Source: Crocodylus rhombifer (Eukaryota > Chordata > Crocodylia > Crocodylidae). Taken from it: DNA of 64,000 nucleotides. The position numbers were made by a program, and so were the translations under genes. The stretch spans positions 5,164-69,163 of the forward strand of contig JAVSML010001008.1 in the NCBI GenBank assembly GCA_038503035.1, given 5' to 3'. The notes beneath the pieces are model-generated. The model saw nothing but the letters and a program-made list of their open reading frames with translations. It did not search any database and was not told the DNA's origin. The stretch's first letter is position 1; each line of letters starts with the position of its first letter. Shown in pieces: positions 1-11,925 of this stretch.

Positions 1-92
1 AAAGTTACAAGATTTAGATATTGTATTGAACAGGGCAAGAGGAATGCTGGAAACATAGCAATTTCCAGATATTAGCATGAGGGACAGGGAAA

Positions 93-925
93 GGGAAGAA
101 GGAGGATCTGCAGAACTATAGACCAGGCTGCCTCACCTTGGTCTTTGGAAAAATCATGGAGCAGTTTCCCAAGGAGTCCATTTCTAAACACTTGGAAGAG
201 AAGAATGTAATTAGGAACAGTCAGCATGGATTCACCAAGGGCAAGTCATGCCTGCCCAATCTGACTGCCTTCTATGATGAGCCAACTGGCTTAGTGGATG
301 TATATACCTTGACTTTAGCAAGCTACTTGATATAGTCTCCCACAACATTCTCAACAGCAAGCAAAGGAAGTGTGGGTTGAATGAATGTACTATAAATTGA
401 ATAGAAAACTGGCTGGATCATCAGGCTCAAAGGGTAGTAGTCAATGGCTCAATGTCTACTTTGCAGCTGGTATCAAATGGAGTGCCCAGAGGTTGGTTCT
501 GGGACTGATATCATGGTCTTAATCAGGGACCTGGGAAATGGTCTGGAGTTACACCCTCAACAAGTTTATTGATGGCACCAAGCTGTAGAGAGTAGTAGAT
601 ATGCTGGATGGTAGGACTAGGATTCAGAGAGACCTCAACAAATTGGAGGATTGGTCCAAAAGAAATCTCATAAGTTTAAATAAGGACAAGCACGAAGTCC
701 TGAACTTTGGGTGAAACAACCCTATATACTAGTACAGACTGGGGACTGACTGGCTAAGAAGCAACTCTGGAGAAGAGGACATGAGTGTTGCAGTGAACAA
801 AAAGCTGAATATGAGCTAACAGTATGCCCTTGTTGCAAAGAAGGCTAACAACATACTGGGCTGCATTAGTAGAAGTGTTGCTAGAATATTAAAAGAAGTG
901 ATTCTCCCCTTCTGTTTGGCACTGG
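93..925 (+). mobile_element. CR1 LINE fragment, ORF2 reverse-transcriptase region, degraded
   Basis: Translation on the + strand in shifting frames gives the CR1 reverse-transcriptase order: a YRP block near 115-130, then DSQHGF-like 'NSQHGFTKGKSCL' near 217-255, a decayed 'DLDFSKAFD' region near 300, a 'VPQG'-like region near 480, a FADD region lost near 560-580, then 'KDKxxVLNFG' near 680-710 and 'KEVILPFxLALV' near 893-925. Stops and frameshifts are frequent, so it is dead. The copy ends abruptly before the C-terminal ORF2 section and lacks the CR1 3' UTR and terminal octamer repeats, which is unusual because CR1 normally loses its 5' side. Bases 1-92 may be a continuation but are too diverged to assign. 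Confidence 0.85.
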
Positions 926-3900
926 TTTGGCACTATTTATTTATCACAAATATTACTTCATATTCAATTCAAATGGAAAGCCATTCTGTATTATTCTTGG
1001 ATGTTTCCACTTCACGTATGCAACTATATTGCAGACATGCAGTTGTATATGCACCTCTGAGACCCCAATTTGGGAAAATATATTACTATAAGAATACGTA
1101 TTTGTTCCAGTAAATGTTTCTAGCTACTTTTTTGCAAATAATACTTTTGACAATATTAAAAATAAATTTTGAATGTAGCATCCACTATAGTAGGGGAGGG
1201 TACGGGAGTATTTTGTATCATTTCACAGAGGCTAACATGTTTTCTGCTGTTATGGCTTCTGAGCATGGGACTTTCCTTCTAAGTTGTTAATGTCTTTGCA
1301 AAAGCAGCAGAATAAAATGTGGGTAAGACATGCTTTAAAGATTGGCTACAGTACATAGATAAAGAAAATATTTTTCACATTTTTAATTGCCATTTTTCTA
1401 CACATTTATTTCAGAATAAGTCTATTGTAGAATTAGCATTTGTCTAAAATAAACTGTCATTCCATATTGATTCAAGACATTAAAAAAATTTCAAAGTGTG
1501 TCTTTCAGTCCCTTTGATAACTAAAATTTATTTTATAAACTTCCATTAAAGGTTTTTTAACTTACACAAAATTTAAAAATAAAACCTATACAAATTATAT
1601 ATATCCTATATAATTATAGGCTAATATCCTTACATTTCATGGACCAACACATGGGAACTCTAAGGTTGTTGTGAAGAAGAGAGGAATGTGGCTTTAGCTA
1701 TAGAAAACTCACTATAATTTTTTCACATAAATTTATGCAGCTATTTTCACTTAAGTGACCTTCCTTAAATAGCATCTTTCCAAATATTCACAACAAAGGT
1801 AATCTTACAGAGCACCGATGCTCTCAGTCAAAACCTTAACCAGCTTTTGTTTGTAATTTAATACCTTGACCTCTTCCATTTTGTTCACCTGTCACAGTCT
1901 AAGTGCAACATTGTTCACTGGGACTGAATCTGTTTACCTGATTTACCTTGTAACATGGACCATAGGATTTCTCCAAATTGCTTGTATATCAAGCTCATCA
2001 CTCCTAGTCTAGTGATCTTTTGGATGGACATCGTATTCTAATTTCACTTCAAGTAGTGAAGAACCTACCAAATTTCTAGTTTGAAGCAGAATTAATTCAG
2101 GTAAATCCTATGATTGGTGTTATACAGATTACATTCAATGAACCCAGTGCTTTCTTCTGATTTTATAATCTATATATATCAAGATAATTTGTTAATCACT
2201 TGTCCTTTAGGAATATTTAATTGTATATGTGTCCACATGTCTCTGCACAATAATTTCTGTTTTTTACAGTAACCGAAATGTTTTCCTCAGTATCAAACCA
2301 GTCCCACTCATTAACTATGACGGACAGACAGTGGATTCAGAAACTCTTTCTAAATGTCACATATATCAACCAAATCTACTCTAAAGATTTAACAACTTTT
2401 ACAGGAATATACTTTTTCTATGGAAAATTTTGTGGAGAAAGGGAAGGGTTCCTAATTTTTTTTTTATTTCTGGATGAATTGAAAACAAAACAATTTTCAT
2501 TTTTGTTTTTTCTATTTTTAAGTTTCTTTCTTGCTTTGTCACACTTTCTCCTCTACTTTTCTTCTTTTCATCCTTTTCCCCTGTGGCCACTGAAGCACTG
2601 TTGGCTTTGGTTGTGGGGTTTGTTTGTCTTTTTGTGGGGGAGTGCAGTGGGGGGAGTTGTTTTTGTCAAAAAAATGAAAAAAAAAATTCCTACTTGTAAA
2701 AATATTGAAAAATGAAAACATTCAAGACCTTTCATAAACCTACTACTATATATATACACACACACATATATTCATAGTAACATCAGTTTAAGTAGTGTCT
2801 TTTAGGTTCATAAAGGATGTACACAGATCACAAGTATTGAAATATTTAATATTAAATGTTACACATTGTTAGATAACAACATCTGTTGCTCTGCTGCTAA
2901 GTGCAAGTGATATGTAGCTGCTTACAGTTAGGCTTTTTAGCAAATTTCTTTGATGCCTCTACTTTATGATCAGTGTTTTGCCTTGATCCTTGCTAAATTG
3001 GTTGTTCAGAAAAGCTACAATGAAGCAGGTGGCGATTCAGTGATTAATAATTAGGATCTGAAGAATCAGATGAAACAAGTCTGTTTATGCCATTATGTGT
3101 GTAAGAATGTGAAGTAGGGGTAAAATCAATTAACAGTAGGACTATGGTGCAAGCGTGTCGTATAGTTTTTCTTGATCGCTTAAAGTAACTAGCACATCTT
3201 TCAAATAATGGCTTTGATGTGCTGCTAGTGTTCACTGAAGATGCTGTACCAAACATAAAACTGACTTATTTTCAATTTCACTGCTCACCATTTGTTCTCT
3301 CTCTAATTGTGGCAATTGTCATCTTTTTGAGAAGCTGCTTTTACCAATCAGATGGCCAGGGTTTCTATAGTAATGAAATAAAACAATGCACCCTAAATTA
3401 ATTACATAAAACAATGCACTCCAAAGTATTTTAATGCTTGATGAAGACTTTTCTTTGGCTATTTTTAATTAAAAGATGGTAATATTTTTCAACGATTTCA
3501 CAATTAGTGATGCTTTTCAATTCTTTAGGGTACATTTTTAGCTTGATATGCTTGGATTAACATATAACTTCCTGTGAACTGAGATGAAAACACAGGCCAG
3601 ACTTTATCCCGGGAGTTTCTTTCACTCCTTGGGCACCATTTTTAAGCTAATTTGCTTGAAGGGAATTCATTAGATAAACTAAAAGGCATAAACAGAGATG
3701 GAGAAGGTGAATTTCATACAGGGAAATGCTGAATATTTTCAACTCTTAAAAATGCAAATGGGAGACGGATAACTATATAGAGGTAAAATCTGTTAATGCT
3801 GTAATTCTGTGCTAAAGGCTAAAACATGCCTCTGAGATGCAGTAGTGGGTTAGCATTTCAGAGCTGTATGACCAAAGGGAAACCACAGGGAGGAGAAACG

Positions 3901-4172
3901 TTTTCCAGAGCTCGGGATTATGCAAAGGGAAAATTTTCACTCGTACACTTTTCAAGCAATGGCTCATACTCACCCCTTGGATGTAGCTAATCAGGTCTGC
4001 TTGCAAGTGTTTACTCTAAAGAACTTATCTCCATCCTCTGTGGTGCCTTGTGCACTCCCTTATTTGCAGGGCTGTCATCCTGCCGTACAGTTGTGTAGGG
4101 CATGGGGGAGAGAGGGGGGATTGTGAAGTAAACTCCATTGGCACAAATCACTGTGTTGCCTCTACTTCAGAA
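926..4172. other. No gene recognised; AT-rich unique sequence
   Basis: AT-rich sequence with no recognisable exon or repeat family. Open frames near 2278-2715 come from T-rich low-complexity sequence (about 2455-2600) and are not gene-like. A TA/CA microsatellite lies at 2747-2770. Confidence 0.5.
2747..2770. repeat. TA/CA dinucleotide microsatellite
   Basis: Short run of TA units followed by CA units and ending in TA units, about 24 bp. Confidence 0.9.
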
Positions 4173-4188
4173 CAGTGCTTCTCAACCC
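4173..4188 (+). mobile_element. hAT (Charlie-type) terminal inverted repeat remnant
   Basis: The 16-mer CAGTGCTTCTCAACCC closely matches the terminal CAGTGGTTCTCAACC known from Charlie/MER5-type hAT elements. No matching right end (TTGAGAANCACTG) is visible nearby, so this is a remnant or a chance match. Confidence 0.4.
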
Positions 4189-4504
4189 GAGGCCCTCTGA
4201 CATTGCTCATAGCCACAGAAAGATAAATTAAATAAATAAAGCTGAGGTTGACAAGAAGAGCAACTCTACCGTTACAACTATGATGTTGCCTGAGGCATGT
4301 TATTTGCTCAGTGTAGTTGCCCACAGACCGGTGAAAGCTGGGGATTTCTGATCCAGGGTGTTGTGCAAATTTGTATCGTGGATTACCAGCTCTGAGAATT
4401 AAGAGTAAATGGTAGTTACAAAACTAGAATATAGCCTGTGTTTGAGGTACTGAACAAAGGTCATCATAATGCTTGGCACTTTTCATTTTCAGTTTATTTA
4501 AAAA

Positions 4505-4665
4505 TGTGAATTATTGTAACCCCACAACAATCCCAAGAGGTAGATAAATGGAAATTATTATTTGCTTAATTATTTTAAGCAAAAAGGAGGAAACAAGAAA
4601 CAGAAGTTGAGTGACAATCTCAAGGCTACACAGGGACACACTGTGAATACTAGACCTAAATATCT
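4505..4665 (+). repeat. Ancient L2/MIR-type 3' region relic
   Basis: The order of words follows the conserved L2/MIR 3' segment: 'CCCCACAACAATCCCAAGAGGTAG', then an ATTATTATT tract, then 'GGAAAC...AACAGAAGTTGAGTGACA', then 'CAAGGCTACACAGGGACACA'. This corresponds to the familiar amniote motif series of CAACAACCC, GAGGTAGGTATTATT, GGAAACTGAGGC and AAGGTCACACAG. Divergence is high, as expected for a repeat of this age. It cannot be assigned between MIR and L2 by eye. Confidence 0.6.
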
Positions 4666-6467
4666 GAATTTTCTAGTATTTTCTAGAGTTACAAGAGATT
4701 TTATTTGAAAGTGGCTTGAAGGCAGATTTGAGACACAAATTTTTATTTCCTATGGCACTTACACATGAGAACATGAACAAATCCAAAGTGAAATTATATG
4801 GTGGTCAAGAAAAAGTTATAGCTAAAGCCAAGGAACCATGAGACTTGTAAAGAGGAGCCCCCTTGGGCAGAAACAGTACCATAGGCACTTGGCAATCATA
4901 GATATATTTCTGTCACTAAGATTATTAAGACAATGCTGTGAGGAAGCAAAACAAAAAGTCATATTTTTATTGCTAAAAGAAATTTAGTATTAGTGATGTG
5001 AGCAAAATGGAAAGAAATGTAGTACCTCAAGCAGTACCAAAATGGCAAAAATGCAAATAAGGGTGGTATAATAATCAGGGAACTGAAGCAACTCTTTAGT
5101 GACCCACTGAAAAAATTTATATCCATAAATTCATATGTGGTACTTCAAGTGAACCCTACTCATATGGGACTCAACAGAGTTGGAGGCATTTGTCCTTTCA
5201 GGGCAGCTTGAATGACTTGGTCTTATTTTTTTCCCTTTATGTTTAGCATTCTTTTGTTTATGGTGTTGAAAAGTATTTTAATGAGTGTGATTAGCACCAT
5301 ATAGATACACATTAACCATAACTTTTAACATATGAATGAGTATTTAAGCATCACCAAATGGCATGCTAATTGTATGTATTCCTCAAAACTCCCAACTGGT
5401 GAAGTCCCATACTAGCACCTTTCTGAACCTGCTATCTTTTCTTCAGAATATCTCTCAACTCTCTTTGGTTTGTTTTGCTTTGCTTTTTCAAGTTGCTCAC
5501 TGTTGTGGTGAAAAGCTGTTGTGAGGAAAAGCTAACAAAGGGAACCTAGCAATGGATTTGGACTGCAAAGTTGTAAAAATACAAATCACAGAAAAAACAG
5601 AAATAAAAATATAAAACCTTGAATTTGTATGCAAGTAGATGGTTCTAGATTCTTTTCCTGAAGTGGGGTTATAAACCCTTACAAAATGACTGTGGAGGAA
5701 TGATATTATATCCATGTATACATGGTTAAGCTGAGAATTAGTTCATAGTCACACACTGAAACAGGGACAAAACTAACAAAAACCTAGAACTCCTGACACC
5801 CAGTTTCTTTTCTCTATAACCATTCGGCTTAAATGAATGAACATGAATGAACATCCATTCAGTTGTAGATTTAATACATCAGAATTACATATTCTATTTG
5901 AATAGGCAAGAAGCATACAGGCTATTAGATCCTTAACCATCATCAGCTTCCTGACCTTCCAACCATCCAACTTTCATAAGTTCACTAATTTACTGTCTAT
6001 CTTCATTGTGAGTTCACACGTCACACGCGCAAATGGTGGTCAATTTATATGTTGAAAGAAAAACAAGAGGCAAGCATTTAACTTCACAGATTTTACTAGG
6101 GGGAATTAAAAAAAACCCTCTTTCATCTTGCTTGCCTTCAAAGTTTCACTTAGTATTCTGATCATATTCAATTTTAATTGCCACTTTATAGTTTTCAAAG
6201 ATGGTATGCAGCTGTAAAATACTAGGCTTTATTGCAGCAAGAGGAATATTTATCTGAACAGATACATTACTGTTACTGTAAAGAATGGGCCTATTTTACT
6301 TTATCAGCAACTAAGGGGAAGGTTAATGGCTATGATGTATCTTTTATGTTGTGTGTGAAACATGGAGTGTTCTGCACTGTTAAAATTTACAGCTAGAAGA
6401 AAAAGCATGTGCTATGCCAAGCATTCTTTAACAACAGACTGTAAGCTTGGGAATGAACTTCAACGTA
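4666..6467. other. No gene recognised
   Basis: AT-rich unique sequence. Reverse-strand open frames near 5497-5715 and 5773-5970 are short, without recognised motifs, and resemble chance frames. Confidence 0.5.
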
Positions 6468-6492
6468 CCCCCCCCACCACCACCACCCTCCC
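6468..6492. repeat. C-run followed by CAC trinucleotide tract
   Basis: A run of eight C residues is followed by about five CAC units and CCCTCCC. Confidence 0.85.
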
Positions 6493-6544
6493 AATGTTGA
6501 AATAACATTAAGGAAAGCAAAGAAAACTCCTATCATCTCCTGAA

Positions 6545-6860
6545 CTCATGGCTTATGCCTAACAACAAGGCTAGGCTTTAAGCACTCACCAGATGTCCAA
6601 CTTGTCCAACTCTAAAGGATGGATAATGTCCTTGGGAAGGTCTGTGGGCCTGATTGGGACCAACCTCCTATGCCACACTTGTGGCATCAGGTCCAGTTTG
6701 TACACTGCAGACAGTCTGTGCCCAATGCTGGCTCTGCATGCCATGTACAGAATGAGCTCTGAGGTCCATGCTTGCAGCACACAGCACGTGGGTCTGGCAT
6801 GGGACTGAACCCAAAGGCTAAATCCAGACCACAGGTTGCGTGTTTGATGCCCGGCCTAGA
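6545..6860. repeat. Unclassified interspersed repeat (shares an end with 11680-11925)
   Basis: GC-richer than its flanks, with an abrupt compositional change. Its right end, near 6822-6860, reads GGCTAAATCCAGACCACAGG. A closely similar word (GGCCAGATCCAGACTACAGG on the minus strand) occurs near 11699-11722. The two blocks are therefore probably copies of one repeat family in opposite orientation. I do not recognise the family. Confidence 0.4.
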
Positions 6861-7208
6861 CAAGTAAATATTTTGTGGGGGAGAACAAATTTACAAGGTA
6901 TTTGAGGGTAATACAAAGGAACACAATAGATATATTATGGTGGTCTTCTTTTGGGTAAGAGGTAAACAGCAATTTTTAAAGGCTAGTACAACAGAGAGCA
7001 AATAGGGAATATGGTAATCTTGCTTGCAGCTCAAGAACTATGTTATCACAGAATATAGTGGCCCACTAAAGAGGAATAACTAGGAGTCAGATCCAGTTAA
7101 AGATTGCTTTAGGTGCCTACACGTTAGATATATAACAAATAAATTGTATTGCCTGGCCCCAGGAGGTGAATCCAGAACACCACGTAATGGAATCAAGGCT
7201 CTGTATAC

Positions 7209-7678
7209 CAGTGGTTCTCAACCTCTACCTTTTCAGGGTCAGAGCAGCCCACAACCTGTTTTTTGAAAGTGGTGGCATCCCCAGATGAGAATCACTTGCA
7301 TCAGCTTACCTCCGTGCTTCTCAACCAGATGAAACTGCATTGTGTGCCTGCTGCACAGCCAGCCCAGGAAGGGCTGTGGCTCCCGTGCCAAGGTAGGGCT
7401 ATATTAGGGCTCTCTTTTCATACAAAAGCAGAGATGCCTCATGCTGTGTAAACTTTCCTGGTCCTTCCCCTCCTGTGTTTATCCCAAAAATACAAATGGA
7501 TGGGGCAGTTTTACCCATCCCTCTGTTTCCAGGACAAGTGTAGGGTGTGCTGGACCAGGAAGGGTTGCTTCCTGCTATAGGCTGATCAGAGAGGAGGAGC
7601 ATGTGGTACATTTTTAGCTGGCTGCTAGTGCTGCAGCACCCTGAGGGGCTTTCCTGGCACCCCAGTTGAGAATCACTG
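7209..7678. mobile_element. hAT (Charlie-type) element or two abutting hAT fragments
   Basis: The left end is CAGTGGTTCTCAACC and the right end is GTTGAGAATCACTG, together the classic terminal inverted repeats of Charlie/MER5-type hAT transposons. A second internal pair, ATGAGAATCACTT near 7284-7296 and CGTGCTTCTCAACC near 7313-7326, suggests either two short elements side by side (7209-7296 and 7312-7678) or an internal rearrangement. The 8-bp flanks (CTGTATAC and CATGAAGA) do not match, so no TSD is preserved. No transposase is encoded, so the element is non-autonomous. Confidence 0.75.
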
Positions 7679-8014
7679 CATGAAGATTCAGATGGTCTCA
7701 GTATGAAACCCAAAAAAGTGAACAAGCTGAGCTATGAGTTGCCTGGCATTAGCATGTTCAATATGCATCTGCCTAAAACAGGTCAACAGAAAACATTGAA
7801 TCTCTAAAGTAAACCATTCCTTATCGTATGCATATGAACCTCACTCAAAGAAACCCATAACTGTCTCTGTCTACTTGTGATCTACAGCCTGGAAGCTTCT
7901 TCTGAAAGTAGGAGTCTATGGCATTTTCCCCCCAAAGAATTGAATGCATTTAACTTTTCCTTTAAAAATATAGTTTGAAAAAGAGGAAGTGGTGATGCCC
8001 ATTTTTTTTAAATA

Positions 8015-8071
8015 GTGTCCTAGAGGTGAGAGCATTTGCCCAGAAAATTGGAGACCTGAGTTTCATGCCCC
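8015..8071 (+). repeat. tRNA-derived repeat core, degraded
   Basis: Reads GTCCTAGAGGTGAGAGCA followed by a TTGCCCAGAAAATTGGAGACCTGAG-like segment and TTTCATGCCCC. Spacing and order resemble a tRNA 5' half (A-box-like), an anticodon arm and a decayed B-box. It matches the pattern of other tRNA-like cores in this window (52019, 52290, 60411, 60658). No functional cloverleaf is likely. Confidence 0.4.
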
Positions 8072-8385
8072 ACAAGTGGGAGAAAGGAGGGTTGGGGGAA
8101 GGGAGCAAGGACTAAAGAGAAGGACACAAATAGATCTTCTTATTTCTGAGATTGCCCAGGGCAGGCACAGTGTAAGTTAGAGAAATATAAGGATTGCCTT
8201 ACAGCTTATGTAGACCTTATCAAGTTGGAAGCCTAGACATCCACTGTTAATGAGTCTATTAGAAACTTGAATCAAGTGCTATTACATAATTAACATGATA
8301 AAGGCAAGACATTCCATTTTAATTTGTAGAAAATGTTGCTGACATAAATTGGCTTAGCTTTACTGGCTTCAGCAAAGCTATTCTG

Positions 8386-9021
8386 CCATATTTACCCAAC
8401 TCTAAGATGGCCCTGAATTTAAGACATCTCCCAATAATTAATATTATGCATGGAAAATGTATAAATTTGTTTTAATTTTCCCTGTATAGAATCCAAGTAT
8501 TTAAGCATTATCTTATATTCCCTCCCTCCCACTACTGCCACAGTAGAAAAGAAGTGGCAGGGGGACAGACAGTAGGTAAGGAAATGGAGGGGACAGGCAA
8601 TAACTCTTTTTCTGCTGCTAGAGGGTTCTGTCCACACTTCATCATAGGTCACAGACTATGTGCTTGCTCTGGCATCAGCCTATCCCAGGAGCAGTGGTGG
8701 TGGTGTGGCAGCTCCAGCCGTGGCCTAGTTGGAGCTGCCATGTTGATACTGCTGCCCTCAGCTGGCCAGGAGACAAAGCAAGCATGCTGGAGTGGAGACA
8801 GAGCCTGCAGGTTCAGGTGCAGGGGTCAAAGCTATGGTAGGATTACAAGACTGGAGGGGTCAGGTGGGAGTCCCAGGGCTGTGGAGGGGAGAGGGTGGCA
8901 GCAGCAGCTGCAGCTCTGACCCCAATCTTCTACTGCCTCAAGCCTGATTCTAAGGCAAGGGGCTTATTTCCTTCTGGTAAATGGGGAAGAAAAAGCTCAT
9001 TTTGGAATTGAGTAAATATGG
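8386..9021. mobile_element. Non-autonomous DNA transposon with about 27-bp terminal inverted repeats
   Basis: The left end begins CCATATTTACCCAACTCTAA and the reverse complement of the right end begins CCATATTTACTCAATTCCAA. The match continues to about 27 bp with roughly five to six differences. Length is 636 bp with no transposase-like open frame; the interior is GC-richer than the flanks. Target-site duplications are not clear; a TA within both ends could indicate a mariner-like element, but this is inference. Confidence 0.65.
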
Positions 9022-10021
9022 TATCACAATTTAGAAGATAATTTGATAAAGCATCGTATTTCCAGGGCCTCAACAGGACATTGTGAATGCCACTTTTGCT
9101 GCAGTACAAAATAATGAAGTATTTGCATATGACTTACACACTTTTTGCTGCCACCATCTCATTTCTGTTTAATATCTTTGGGCTTAAAAAAAAAAGGGAA
9201 AACAGATTAGGATCATTTAGTAGCATAATGACAGAAAGGAAGCAACAAAGTAAAAGCTACCTTTTTATAATTGTATATGGCTGTGTTGTTTATTTTTCTC
9301 TTCTGAGAAACCCGTTTCCTAAACCTAAAACTCATTGGCCATTTTTGGTGGGTAGGAATGATTCTTTCTTTTGCAATATGTAGCCTCTACTTTGACTAAG
9401 TTAGGCATGAGACTGAGGTTTTTCAAGACTGAATGTAGTACTTAGGTAAAAATATCAATGTCTGATAGATATTTTATGTTTGTCTCATGTTTTTCCCTCA
9501 ATGTTAATTTTTTTTCTCCCAGAAACTAAAAGCAACTTTTTCTCTTTATTCTCTTCATAAATAAAAAAAAATTAAATTGTTCTAGTGCAACAACAGGATC
9601 AATATGATTCTCTGTTCAATAGAGAAACTATTTCTTTTAAGAAAATATATGCTCTGGTCTTCCAAGTGCCCTATGACATAATTTTGTCTTCCTCCTTTCT
9701 ACACTGTATATTACCTCTATTTCTTATCATCATCATACAGATTTAAAACAACTCAAAGAAAGGAGTCTTGTGTTATGCTGCCCTCTGTACATTTATGGTC
9801 TTACATAAGCAACAATTAACTCCCACAACCTATATCATATGTGGAATACTACAAGTAGTCCCAAAAATGAAAGTTAACATGTTTTGTTTGGTAGCAATTG
9901 TTCCACAATAAGTTTTCATAGACTAGTGGCTTGGTAAAAGTTTGGGTTCTTTTATTGAAGATTTTTTGTAGCAATGAATGTACTTATTTTGCTTTCCTCA
10001 AACATTTATTTCCTGAGATCC
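9022..10021. other. No gene recognised
   Basis: AT-rich sequence; no exon, RNA gene or repeat family recognised. Confidence 0.5.
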
Positions 10022-10072
10022 ATCATGACTAAATGGAAAGAGCAAAGGATTGTGGGTTCAATTCCTGACCTA
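10022..10072 (+). repeat. Possible tRNA-like core (B-box-like)
   Basis: GACTAAATGGAAAGAGCA followed by AAGGATTGTGGGTTCAATTCC resembles a shortened tRNA with an A-box-like start and a good B-box (GGTTCAATTCC). The anticodon arm is incomplete. Weak call. Confidence 0.3.
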
Positions 10073-10290
10073 ATCACTGTTACCAGATATGCCCATCACT
10101 TTGAGGTGCACTCATTTATGAAAGTTCTGTTTCTGAAGTCTCTGTAATTCTGTCAATGCACTGTTTGTGTCACTTGTGTTTCTATATGGAACTCTGTTTC
10201 TCCTTTCTGCAAGTCCCCACCCCCAATGTAGCTACCCTGCAGTGTTTAATTTCAGCAGGGCTAGGTTCCTCCAGCCACAGAATCAATTGA

Positions 10291-10321
10291 ACACACATAC
10301 GCGCGCACGTGCACATGCGTG
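10291..10321. other. 31-nt perfect alternating purine-pyrimidine tract (Z-DNA-prone)
   Basis: Every dinucleotide step from 10291 to 10321 alternates purine and pyrimidine, with CA, CG and TA units and a core of GCGCGC. Such tracts can adopt the Z conformation under negative supercoiling. The run breaks at both edges (AA at 10290-10291 and GG at 10321-10322). Confidence 0.7.
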
Positions 10322-10333
10322 GATGTGCATACG

Positions 10334-11679
10334 TTAACAGAGCACATCTGAGGAGGCAGGGTTAATCAGCACTTCCAGGCTGACACCTTCATATGCCACA
10401 GACTCAGCTCCGCCCTGCCACCCAATCTCTTGCCACAATTGTCCTGATAGTATCCCCCTTGGTGAGCAGACCTCACGGGATTTTGGGGTGTTACAGGGAT
10501 CTTTGGCTAAGGTAAGAGGAGCATTGCTGCAGAGCAAATGAGGAAGTCAAGGGGAAAAAAAAGAGTAAATAAGATTCAGAGAATAAGTATGCAAACCAGC
10601 TTGACCATAAAAAATATTTTATTGCCACGTATATGAAACTTATAATGTTACTAGTAGTAATAGCCATACAAGGAGAGACAAACAAGTGAAACAGTTACAG
10701 TATTACACAGTTTCAATTGGGTATTTGGGGAAATCTAGCTCAAGTTTGATCAACAAAAGTCAGGTTAGAAAACTAAGCCTGGAGTAAGAGAGAGAGAGAG
10801 AAAGTTTAAATCAAGTCTGAGGTGTAAAAAGTGGGCTTAAAGAGAAAGAGAGAGAGGGGGAGAGAGTTGGGTTCTCACCACTCAGTGAAGCTTGAACCAG
10901 TCAAGGTTCCTAGGTGTTTGTTGGAGTTCATACACAAGCTGTTCAGCTTAGGGTCCAGAGTTCTTGAGACAGGCAGAGCTCCCAGCATGATCACTGAACA
11001 TGTTCAAGGCAGAAAAAGGAGAAGGTGAAGTCCCAGTGGAACTGGTACAGCTTCTGGATCCAAGCACTAGAACAGAAACATGAGCTTGGGTAGGCGTTCT
11101 TGTAGGGAAACAACAATCAGGCAGATTCAGTATTGTGGGTACCAATAAAGGATTAATTGCTAGAATTGGAATGATAAATGTTGGGCTGGGTGTGTGCAGG
11201 CATGGGTTGATTAATATCTGGAGCAGAGATCCCCCATCATGCAGTGCTCCCTTGCTCTGGTCCCAGAGTTCAGTGCGGTCCTTGCCTTGGAACCTCTGTT
11301 CTCTGGTCTGAATGCTAATGCTGGTGCCTCCCTGTCCCATCTTTGATGCAAATGAGACTAGGGGAATTTTCTTAATCCTGTCACCCTTGTCTAGAGGGGT
11401 TTAGGTGAGTCTTCTACTGCGTCTTCATTGCTTTTTGTAAATCCTTCTTCTGATCAGTTCTGGTTTAGGCAGAGGTGGGGGAGGGGGTCCTTTGTTAGTC
11501 CAACAGGCTGGGTACTGTGTCAGGGTTCCCCAGGAGAACAGAGCTGACAGGTAACACCATTGACCTGCTCTCTGATTTTTGAGTTCCAAGAACTCAGTAT
11601 GATCACATTCTACCTTGCTTGAGTTCCCAGAAAACTATTAATGCATCAATGCATTAATCCACTTCCTCTTAGCTTTGAG
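10334..11679. other. No gene recognised; contains GA microsatellites
   Basis: Moderate-GC sequence containing AG-rich runs at about 10785-10803 and 10840-10866. Composition and phrase structure suggest an old interspersed element, but neither ends nor family could be identified. Confidence 0.4.
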
Positions 11680-11925
11680 ATAGGGGTGACAAGATACAGC
11701 CTGTAGTCTGGATCTGGCCAATGGAGTCATGGTATCCTGCAGCCGGATTTCTGGACCCAGGCAGGTGGCTGCCCACAAGGGCTGAAATTTGATTGTGGGA
11801 GTAGCAGTGGCTGCTTCAGGTCCACAAGCTGCAGAAATTAACTCTTCCACTATCAAATTCCACATATGTGGTCCAGATGATGCAGCTTTGCACTCCAGAC
11901 AGCCCCCCATGAACCAGCCCCACAC
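11680..11925. repeat. Unclassified interspersed repeat, inverted relative to 6545-6860
   Basis: GC-richer block whose left part, read on the minus strand, shares the word GGCCAGATCCAGACTACAGG with the block ending near 6860. The minus strand has one 95-codon open frame without recognisable motifs, which I regard as chance. Confidence 0.4.

Noticed and set aside
2278..2715. 145-codon open frame on the plus strand
   Set aside because: Most of it is encoded by a T-rich low-complexity tract giving runs of Phe and Leu; no domain, and no supporting signals.
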